Shown piece by piece: positions 58,074 to 64,000 of a stretch of DNA of 64,000 bases. A program made the translations under genes and the position numbers. Location: positions 1 to 64,000 of the forward strand of contig JAQWSC010000007.1 in NCBI GenBank assembly GCA_029243385.1, written 5' to 3'. A model generated the notes under the pieces. It made no database searches. It saw only the letters and a program-made list of their open reading frames with translations, and had not been told where the DNA came from. Position 1 is the first letter of the stretch, and the number at the start of each line of letters is the position of its first letter. The DNA is from Flavobacteriaceae bacterium. GTDB taxonomy: Bacteria; Bacteroidota; Bacteroidia; Flavobacteriales; Flavobacteriaceae.

Positions 58074-58085
58074 CGGATTGAAAAG

Positions 58086-58093
58086 CAAAGATA
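58086..58093 (-). promoter_or_regulatory. -7 box for tatA
   Basis: The complement reads TATCTTTG (TAnnTTTG), ending 12 nt before the ATG at 58073. It abuts the terminator of the upstream metallopeptidase gene. Confidence 0.4.
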
Positions 58094-58124
58094 CTAAAAA
58101 AGGTCATCCAGAAGAATGACCTTT
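58092..58124 (-). terminator. Intrinsic terminator after the M1 metallopeptidase gene
   Basis: Stem AAAGGTCAT / ATGACCTTT (58099-58107 with 58116-58124), loop of 8 nt, followed on the minus strand by a run of T. It ends right where the tatA -7 box begins. Confidence 0.85.
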
Positions 58125-58144
58125 ACAGTATTATAAACTTTTAA

Positions 58145-60451
58145 TTAGCCTTTTATGTTGCTTTTATAAGAATCAAAATCGCTTTCTGCGGTTTTCTTTG
58201 GCCAGCTGTTGTTGCTGGTATCAATATCAGCTGTTTCTTGATTTGGATCAACAACAACCCCAACGATTTCTTTATCAGTTGCAATCACTTTTTTTACTTC
58301 CGCATCGTTTTTTCTCCAAACTTGTACAGGGTATTTAACCAGCTCGCTAGTTCCATCAGCATAGCTATACTCAACGATTAGAGGCATTACCAATCCACCT
58401 GGCTTATCAAAAACAACTTCATAAAAATACTTTGGAACCTCCAATTGAGCACGCTCTTCTGGAGATAAATTGTCCATTACATATTCTTTTAAAGGAGTTG
58501 ATTTATCTAACAAATCTCCTTCTTTCAAACTTTCATCGTAATCTTCGCTTCCTTCTTCAACCATATAAACCAAAGGGGGCAAGTCAGCTTCTGTCATTCC
58601 TCGATTTTCCATTATGGTTCGCAGTTCTTTGTTGGGCTTGGGAGAAACATAGTATTTCTTTACTTCCTTGACTCCAATATCAACAAAATCAGTGGTATAA
58701 AACCAACCTCTCCAGAACCAATCCAAATCAACAGCTGATGCATCTTCCATGGTACGAAAAAAGTCTTCCGGAGTTGGGTGTTTAAACATCCAGCGTTGTG
58801 AATAGGTTTTAAAAGCATGATCAAACAATTCTTTGCCCATAACTGTTTCGCGCAAAATGTTCAATGCTGTAGCTGGCTTTCCGTAAGCATTTGGACCCAA
58901 TTGGTACACATTTTCTGGGTTGGACATAATGGGAGCAATAAAAGATTGATCACCCGACATGTATCTAACTATTTTACTGGGCTCTCCTCGGCGCGAGGGG
59001 TACTTGTCGAGTCCTTCGATAGCTTCTGGATGAGTTTTACCAAACTCTTGCTCTGCTAGATACTGCCCGAATGTATCCAAACCTTCGTCCATCCAACCCC
59101 ATTGACGTTCGTCAGAATTAACGATCATGGGGAAGAAATTGTGTCCAACTTCGTGAATAATTACACTGATCATTCCAAACTTCACACGGTCAGAATAGGT
59201 TCCATCTTCGTTGGGACGTCCATAGTTCCAACAAATCATTGGGTATTCCATTCCTTGATTTTTTGCATGAACCGATATGGCCTTGTGATAAGGATAGTCA
59301 AATGTGTGTTTGGAATATGTTTTCAAAGCACCTGCTACTGCAAGGGTTGACCATTCTTCCCACAACGGATTTCCTTCTTTTGGGTACATAGATACCGCCA
59401 TTACATCACGATTTCCAATTTTAACAGCCATCATATCCCAAATAAACTTGCGAGACGTGGCAAATCCGAAATCACGAACATTTTCAGCATAGAACTTCCA
59501 TGTTTTCTTTTGATTGGAAAAGTTTTTCTCCGCAGCCTCGGCTTCTTCTTGTGTAACAATAAGGACTGGCTTATCATAGGTTTGTTTTGCTTTTTCAAAA
59601 CGATTTAACATCGTTTTAGAAAAAACATCTTTTCGATTTTGAAGCTCCCCGGTAGCATTTAAAATGTGATCGGCTGGAACGGTAATTTCAACATCGTAGT
59701 TTCCAAAGGGGAGAGCAAACTCGCCATTTCCCCAAAACTGATGATTTTGCCATCCTTCAACATCATTGTAAACCGCCATTCTTGGAAAGAATTGGGCAAT
59801 TACATAAGCACGGTTTCCGTCTTTAGGGAAAAATTCATACCCAGACCGACCTCTACCATTTACGTGGTTGTTGATATTATACCACCACTTAATCGAAAAT
59901 GAAATTTTTGTCCCTCTTTTTAGGGGTTTGGGTAAATTTATACGCATCATCGTTTGATTAATCACATAAGACATAGGCTTGCCTTTGTAATCTCTCACGT
60001 ATTCAATATTAAAACCACCATCAAAGGGATCGTTAAGGTAATTATTAGTGAAAGAAGATGGATAGTCAAACGGTTGGATTCCACTTCCGTTGCGTTCCAA
60101 TGAAGGAGAATCTTTCTTTCGGACATTTTGATCCAGTTGGACCCAAAGGTATTCCAAATCGTCAGGAGAGTTATTGAAATATGTAATGGTTTCTTCCCCG
60201 TAGAGTTTTTTGTTTTTATCATCCAGCTCAATTTTCATGTCGTAATCGGCTCTTTGCTGATAATATGCGCTTCCTGGCGCCCCTGAGGCTGCGCGATACA
60301 TATTGGGAGTAGAAAACTCTTCGTAAAGTTGTCGAAACTTATTTTCATTAATGTGCCCTGAAACAGGGGCTTCAGATTCAGTTTCTTGAGCAATTGCGAT
60401 CCCTGAGAAGAGAATGAATGCTGATAAAAAAATTGTTTTGAGGGTTTTCAT
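58145..60451 (-). CDS. Exported M1-family metallopeptidase
   Basis: This is a zinc aminopeptidase-like enzyme of the M1 family. The 768-residue product has a signal peptide (IFLSAFILFSGIAIAQ). An N-terminal beta domain follows, then the gluzincin motif IIHEVGHNFFPMIVNSDE with the second Glu in WMDEGLDTFGQYLAEQ, 18 residues after HEVGH. A long C-terminal domain ends NNSWPKKTAESDFDSY. It is presumably periplasmic or surface and degrades peptides. It is the last gene of a set with the DUF6702-type and regulatory-domain proteins. Confidence 0.9.
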   Translation of the reverse strand: MKTLKTIFLSAFILFSGIAIAQETESEAPVSGHINENKFRQLYEEFSTPNMYRAASGAPGSAYYQQRADYDMKIELDDKNKKLYGEETITYFNNSPDDLEYLWVQLDQNVRKKDSPSLERNGSGIQPFDYPSSFTNNYLNDPFDGGFNIEYVRDYKGKPMSYVINQTMMRINLPKPLKRGTKISFSIKWWYNINNHVNGRGRSGYEFFPKDGNRAYVIAQFFPRMAVYNDVEGWQNHQFWGNGEFALPFGNYDVEITVPADHILNATGELQNRKDVFSKTMLNRFEKAKQTYDKPVLIVTQEEAEAAEKNFSNQKKTWKFYAENVRDFGFATSRKFIWDMMAVKIGNRDVMAVSMYPKEGNPLWEEWSTLAVAGALKTYSKHTFDYPYHKAISVHAKNQGMEYPMICWNYGRPNEDGTYSDRVKFGMISVIIHEVGHNFFPMIVNSDERQWGWMDEGLDTFGQYLAEQEFGKTHPEAIEGLDKYPSRRGEPSKIVRYMSGDQSFIAPIMSNPENVYQLGPNAYGKPATALNILRETVMGKELFDHAFKTYSQRWMFKHPTPEDFFRTMEDASAVDLDWFWRGWFYTTDFVDIGVKEVKKYYVSPKPNKELRTIMENRGMTEADLPPLVYMVEEGSEDYDESLKEGDLLDKSTPLKEYVMDNLSPEERAQLEVPKYFYEVVFDKPGGLVMPLIVEYSYADGTSELVKYPVQVWRKNDAEVKKVIATDKEIVGVVVDPNQETADIDTSNNSWPKKTAESDFDSYKSNIKG

Positions 60452-60514
60452 AATAGGGTCTTAAATTTTAAATGAGCATAAATGTAACAAAAAATCGCGT
60501 TTTTGTGAATAGTT

Positions 60515-61015
60515 TTAAATAAATATTGTGTTTTTAAAGTTGCCTTGAATTTGTAAAAAGCTTTTTTTTATCGTGTCACTTACAAAATGAACAATGTTTT
60601 GCTGATCTTCAAAAAGATCAAACAATAGCGAATTGGCTATTTCAAGCTTTTTGAAAGGAGGAACTTGTTCTACTTCAAAATAACACACCACTTGATCGTC
60701 CCTGTATTTTTTACCTATAAATTGCAGCTTGAGAGGATTGTCATCTGCCACAATTTTGAGTTTTGAATTCACGTATTTATCTATCGTCTTATGGATTGGT
60801 TTTGGGTAATTATCAGGCTCTAGCTTATAGTGTTCGGAATACCGTTGGTTTAGCAATGCTTCCATGTCATCCGTAAAAACATGCAGGGTAATTTGTAGGG
60901 ATTTCGAAGCGCTCACATAGGCTATTTTTGTTGTGCTTACATAATATTTGTGATTAGAAAATGATGTAAAAAAAAGCGCACATCCAAGAAGCAATAAATT
61001 TATCTTTCGACACAT
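60515..61015 (-). CDS. Exported DUF6702-type protein
   Basis: The 166-residue product (ATG 61015, MCRKINLLLLGCALFFTSFS signal) reads HKYYVSTTKIAYVSASKSL and then an all-beta body with QITLHVFTDDMEALLNQR. This is the DUF6702 pattern known from Bacteroidota; the function is unknown. A TTG two codons earlier is less likely as start. It lies between an M1 peptidase (63 nt downstream) and a regulatory-domain protein (38 nt upstream) on the same strand. Confidence 0.7.
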   Translation of the reverse strand: MCRKINLLLLGCALFFTSFSNHKYYVSTTKIAYVSASKSLQITLHVFTDDMEALLNQRYSEHYKLEPDNYPKPIHKTIDKYVNSKLKIVADDNPLKLQFIGKKYRDDQVVCYFEVEQVPPFKKLEIANSLLFDLFEDQQNIVHFVSDTIKKSFLQIQGNFKNTIFI

Positions 61016-61053
61016 ATTCAATTGAATTATAATTTACACTGAAGGCTATTTAA

Positions 61054-61788
61054 TCATTTTAACTTATAACGTTGGCTTTGCTTAACAAGAAAATCAATCA
61101 GTTGAAATTCTTGATTTTTCTTCAATAACGATTGGGAAGGTAACTCATCATCACAAAGCAATAAAAATGAACCTATTTCATTTTGAGGAATTCCCAAGCT
61201 TTCGACAAAAAAAGAATCTTCGTACAATTGTCGAATCAAATCACTTGGTTTAAACTTTGAATTATTCGCAGTCTCAGTGGATTTGTTCGACAACGATTTT
61301 GAAATGGCTTTGAATATATTGACAAAATTAATGCCTTTTGTCAATTGGTCTTTTTGCATGATCGTATTTTGAACTCGAGTCGATTTATCGTTCAAGTAAT
61401 CGTAGCTTTTAAATTCTTCTTCTTTAAGGGCTAAAAATTTCTCTGTGTTCTCAGGGCCAACAACTACCTCAGAAAGTTCCGTGACTTTTTCATTAACCTC
61501 TACTACCAATCGATTTTTCTTTAAAATTTCTTCGTCAATTTGGACGGCTTTGATTTGGTATTGCAATGAGGAAAAAATCAATTGGTCTCCCAGTGCGACC
61601 TTAATAGAGAACTCACCGTTTTCATTTGTTATGGTAGCTTGCTGTGTTGAATTATTAATTACGTTGGCAGCAATTACGTTATTGTTTAAGTACAATACTT
61701 TTCCGTGCAACCAAGTCTGCGATGGGCTTTGAGAAAAACTCATCCAACTCAATAATAAGAAAAATGATATAACAAACGCTTTATACAT
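61054..61788 (-). CDS. Exported protein with carboxypeptidase-regulatory-like domain
   Basis: The 244-residue product (ATG 61788, MYKAFVISFFLLLSWMSFSQ signal; an earlier Met at 61815 is possible) has a CarboxypepD-regulatory-like beta domain (LHGKVLYLNNNVIAANVINN ... TNENGEFSIKVALGDQL). It then has a mostly helical C-terminal part (about 110-244) with no known motif. It lacks a plug and barrel, so it is not a transporter. It probably shares a transcript with the DUF6702-type and M1 genes. Confidence 0.65.
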   Translation of the reverse strand: MYKAFVISFFLLLSWMSFSQSPSQTWLHGKVLYLNNNVIAANVINNSTQQATITNENGEFSIKVALGDQLIFSSLQYQIKAVQIDEEILKKNRLVVEVNEKVTELSEVVVGPENTEKFLALKEEEFKSYDYLNDKSTRVQNTIMQKDQLTKGINFVNIFKAISKSLSNKSTETANNSKFKPSDLIRQLYEDSFFVESLGIPQNEIGSFLLLCDDELPSQSLLKKNQEFQLIDFLVKQSQRYKLK

Positions 61789-61870
61789 AGCGTAAAGAAA
61801 CTGCTTCTTTTTCAATTCAAAAAGAAAACTGTACTAAATTTTTGTTAAAGGAAAATGATAAAAAAAGTAG

Positions 61871-61943
61871 AGCGAGAGACCGGGTTCGAACCGGCGACCA
61901 TCAGCTTGGAAGGCTGACGCTCTACCAACTGAGCTACTCTCGC
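61871..61943 (-). tRNA. tRNA-Gly (anticodon TCC)
   Basis: Cloverleaf on the minus strand: acceptor GCGAGAG / CTCTCGC, U8A9, D arm GCTC-GAGC, anticodon stem TCAGC-GCTGA with loop CTTCCAA (anticodon TCC), T arm GCCGG-CCGGT with TTCGAAC, discriminator U as usual for Gly. CCA is not encoded. A T run follows directly downstream. Confidence 0.96.
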
Positions 61944-61963
61944 TTAGTACAAATATAAAGTTA

Positions 61964-62392
61964 TTATTTGATTTTCTTTAAAAAATGAAAGCCTAATATT
62001 TTAAAACCTTCACGGAAATACAATTTGTGAGAAGCTGCATTTGCGACATAGGAATTTAACTCAAGTGCTTCACAATTTTTTGATTGTGCATGCGCTTCCA
62101 ACCAAGCAATAAATGTGTTGCCTATTCCTTGACTGCGGTATTCTGATTGAATAAAAAAATGATCCAACTCACAACTTGCTCCCGAATAGTGTCGCATTTG
62201 ATACCACAGACCGCAACAACCTATTAAAGTATTTTCGTTATAAATTCCTACACATTCGTAGTTTTGATCGATCATTTTTTGAAATCGTTCGAGCAATAAA
62301 GCATCCGAAAATTTTCGATGGGTTAATTCTTGAATAAAAGGAAGAATGGAACTTACAGAACTCGTATCCAAAATAGAAAAATGTATATTCAT
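61964..62392 (-). CDS. GNAT-family N-acetyltransferase
   Basis: The 142-residue product has the GNAT fold with the acetyl-CoA motif A FFIQSEYRSQGIGNTFIAWL and motif B region AASHKLYFREGFKILGF. It acetylates an unknown amine. A -7 box (TATTTTTG) ends 4 nt before its ATG, so its mRNA may be leaderless. The tRNA-Gly lies 20 nt downstream on the same strand. Confidence 0.88.
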   Translation of the reverse strand: MNIHFSILDTSSVSSILPFIQELTHRKFSDALLLERFQKMIDQNYECVGIYNENTLIGCCGLWYQMRHYSGASCELDHFFIQSEYRSQGIGNTFIAWLEAHAQSKNCEALELNSYVANAASHKLYFREGFKILGFHFLKKIK

Positions 62393-62396
62393 GATT

Positions 62397-62404
62397 CAAA
62401 AATA
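62397..62404 (-). promoter_or_regulatory. -7 box 4 nt before the GNAT ATG
   Basis: The complement reads TATTTTTG (TAnnTTTG), leaving 4 nt to the ATG at 62392. This is the same arrangement as at rlmB. Confidence 0.4.
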
Positions 62405-62432
62405 CATTATATTTCAACATGGTCTGTAAACA

Positions 62433-62876
62433 ATGAAAATCAGGATTGCCATCATAACAGCATTGGAAACACATAAGGTCCGTCATCCCGTACTTCGAAA
62501 GGGACGCCCATTAGCTTCTTGTGCAATGGATGGAGATAATAAAAAAAGTACCGTGCATTGGGGCGCTTATTTGGAGCATACCTTGGTGGGGGTGGTTAGT
62601 TTGTTCTCAACTCCAGAACATTTGGATACGCAACCAAACTGTAAACAAATTAGAGGAATGGCTGTGCTAAAAAATTACCGAAACAAAGGAATTGGAAAAG
62701 CACTTATTTTATGTTTGGAAAATCATGCACAAAAAACAACTACTGCATATCTTTGGATGAATGCTCGAAAAAGATCTATTGCGTTTTATGAGGATTTAGG
62801 TTATTGCAAAAAAGGAAGTTTTTTTGAAATTGAACCTATAGGAACCCATGGGTATTTATATAAATTCCTAAATTAG
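62433..62876 (+). CDS. GNAT-family N-acetyltransferase
   Basis: The 147-residue product shows the GNAT core: CKQIRGMAVLKNYRNKGIGK (beta4 and acetyl-CoA loop) and AYLWMNARKRSIAFYEDLGY. It resembles small ElaA-like or peptide acetyltransferases. It is divergent from the other GNAT gene with only 40 bp between starts. No sequence similarity beyond the shared fold is obvious, so this is not a recent duplication. Confidence 0.85.
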   Translation: MKIRIAIITALETHKVRHPVLRKGRPLASCAMDGDNKKSTVHWGAYLEHTLVGVVSLFSTPEHLDTQPNCKQIRGMAVLKNYRNKGIGKALILCLENHAQKTTTAYLWMNARKRSIAFYEDLGYCKKGSFFEIEPIGTHGYLYKFLN

Positions 62877-62964
62877 TATGCTCATACAAAATCCGTTTAT
62901 GAAACGAACATTAACAAATTTTAAAAATACATTCACAAAAGAGAATGTTTAAAATTTTTAATAA

Positions 62965-62999
62965 GAGAACAAGTACAGCGAGTGGTTGCACACGTTCTC
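62965..62999 (+). other. Possible 5'-UTR hairpin before the M15 peptidase gene
   Basis: GAGAAC (62965-62970) pairs with GTTCTC (62994-62999), with further GT/AC and CA/TG pairs inside after small bulges. It lacks a T run, so it is not a terminator. It lies 47 nt before the GTG start. Confidence 0.3.
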
Positions 63000-63046
63000 A
63001 ATTTTATAATTATCATAAAATCAATTAATTACTAAAATTTAAACGT

Positions 63047-63796
63047 GTGAAAAAAATTGCTCCATTGTTTTGTTATTCAAAATACCAAAGACTGATTGTT
63101 TGCTTAGCAGCTTTTGTTTTGTGGAGTTGTCATCACAACGCACAACCTAGTAAAAACACTAGTCACCTACTTGGAAAAGGAAATTTGGAGCTCGCTGGAA
63201 CTACTTTCCAATTGCAAAATGAGGTCTATGAGGCATATCTAAAAATGAAATCAGCTGCTAAAGAAGATGGAATCGAGTTACTGGGCGTATCTGGATACCG
63301 CAGTTTTGAAAGACAAAAACAGATTTGGAATCGTAAATACACTCGATTTACTCAAGTCGAGGGATTGACACCGGAAAAAGCCATAGACAAAATTATTACC
63401 TATTCTACAATACCCGGAACCTCAAGGCATCATTGGGGAACCGACTTGGATGTAATAGACAATGGGGTATCGGCAACAGGGTATCTGTTAGACCCAAAAA
63501 AATATGAAGAAAAAGGACCCTTTGGAGCCCTAAAAAAATGGATGGATGAGCATGCCAATGCCTTTGGATTTTATTTGGTATATACCCAAAATCCTTCTAG
63601 GAAAGGGTTTTATTACGAGCCTTGGCACTACACCTATCGCCCACTTTCCCAACCCATGTTAAAAGAATATATGAAGCTCCATTTTCGAGAGATTTTTAAA
63701 AATGAAAACGTATTGGGTTACGAATATATGTCCGATGCTTTTATAGAAAAATACATCCAAGAAAACATCCTAGATATCAACCCATTAGTAAAGTAA
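63047..63796 (+). CDS. M15-family D-alanyl-D-alanine carboxypeptidase lipoprotein
   Basis: This is a zinc DD-carboxypeptidase that trims the last D-Ala of wall peptides. The 249-residue product starts at a GTG (63047) and has a lipoprotein signal with lipobox LWSC (Cys28). The VanY-type domain has GYRSFERQKQIW, SRHHWGTDLDVI (His and Asp zinc ligands) and EPWHYTYR (catalytic Glu and third ligand His). It is anchored to a membrane in the periplasm. gpmI follows 70 nt later with its own -7 box. Confidence 0.9.
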   Translation: MKKIAPLFCYSKYQRLIVCLAAFVLWSCHHNAQPSKNTSHLLGKGNLELAGTTFQLQNEVYEAYLKMKSAAKEDGIELLGVSGYRSFERQKQIWNRKYTRFTQVEGLTPEKAIDKIITYSTIPGTSRHHWGTDLDVIDNGVSATGYLLDPKKYEEKGPFGALKKWMDEHANAFGFYLVYTQNPSRKGFYYEPWHYTYRPLSQPMLKEYMKLHFREIFKNENVLGYEYMSDAFIEKYIQENILDINPLVK

Positions 63797-63825
63797 TTTA
63801 CTTCGGTATTGTGCGGGATTCTATG

Positions 63826-63833
63826 TATATTTG
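63826..63833 (+). promoter_or_regulatory. -7 box for gpmI
   Basis: TATATTTG matches TAnnTTTG and lies 33 nt before the ATG at 63867. The nearest TTG is 14 nt upstream, closer than usual. Confidence 0.4.
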
Positions 63834-63866
63834 CGGCTAGCAAATTATCCATTATAAAACTGGAAA

Positions 63867-64000
63867 ATGACCAAAAAAGTACTCCTTATGATCCTCGACG
63901 GGTGGGGAAAATCCCCTGACCCAAAAGTATCAGCAATTGAAAGCGCAAGAACCCCATACATGGATTCTTTACTCCGAGACTACCCCGATGCAGACTTGCT
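63867..64000 (+). CDS. gpmI: 2,3-bisphosphoglycerate-independent phosphoglycerate mutase (partial, N-terminus only)
   Basis: This is the glycolytic enzyme converting 3- to 2-phosphoglycerate with two metal ions. Only 44 codons are in the window: MTKKVLLMILDGWGKSPDP followed by SAIESARTPYMDSLLRDYP. The ILDGWG segment is the first metal-binding motif of the family. The gene runs off the right edge. Confidence 0.92.
   Translation, partial: MTKKVLLMILDGWGKSPDPKVSAIESARTPYMDSLLRDYPDADL

Noticed and set aside
1-64000. Mobile elements, CRISPR arrays, integrons, prophage or defence islands
   Set aside because: No transposase, integrase, repeat-spacer array or phage structural gene is visible; gene order is core-like throughout.

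Overview
The window looks like a chromosome segment of a marine-type Flavobacteriaceae (Bacteroidota). The evidence is an AT-rich genome, a type IX secretion/gliding locus (porU, porV, gldJ), a SusC/SusD pair, Mpl in the peptidoglycan recycling position, and promoters that fit the Bacteroidota consensus (TTG or TTTG, about 19-20 nt, then TAnnTTTG) instead of sigma-70 boxes. Apart from one damaged ORF it reads as a stable core-genome region. I see no phage, transposase, CRISPR array or integron.

Region 1 (1-13.2 kb, minus strand) is a continuous str-S10-spc ribosomal supercluster running rpsL-rpsG-fusA-rpsJ-rplC ... rplO-secY. secY is cut by the window edge. There is no tuf between fusA and rpsJ. 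A good Bacteroidota promoter lies upstream of rpsL.

Region 2 (13.2-21.4 kb, plus strand) is an envelope block: an Omp85/TamA-like barrel protein, a 5'-truncated secreted-protein ORF, and a SusC/SusD nutrient-uptake pair closed by a GC-rich terminator. Promoter-like elements with TTA(A) repeats 11 bp apart precede both the damaged ORF and susC.

Region 3 (21.4-33 kb) holds RNA modification and DNA maintenance genes (rlmB, rarA), the minus-strand set radC / deacetylase-like protein / YjjG-type HAD, the minus-strand operon adk-obgE-TPR protein-mpl, the purKE pair, and a UbiA-like membrane protein.

Region 4 (33-47 kb) holds gcvP, a KAS III-family condensing enzyme, a PafA-like phosphatase lipoprotein, mlaE-mlaF, a tightly packed SDR-sprT-manC-DUF389 minus-strand operon, and pyruvate dehydrogenase E1alpha and E2.

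Region 5 (47-58 kb) is the T9SS/gliding locus (porV and porU on minus, divergent gldJ), followed by murF, an unrecognised membrane protein, tRNA-Val, a flavin reductase plus O-methyltransferase pair, and tatA. Region 6 (58-64 kb) holds a secreted M1-family metallopeptidase with two small exported companions (a DUF6702-type protein and a regulatory-domain protein), tRNA-Gly, two divergent GNAT acetyltransferases, a lipoprotein D-Ala-D-Ala carboxypeptidase and the start of gpmI.

I found no clear new defence or mobile system. The points most worth a second look are the phased TTAA promoter elements, -7 boxes placed only 4 nt from start codons, a deacetylase-fold protein that appears to lack its catalytic Asp pair, the exported M1/DUF6702 gene set, and a C-A mismatch in the T stem of tRNA-Val.
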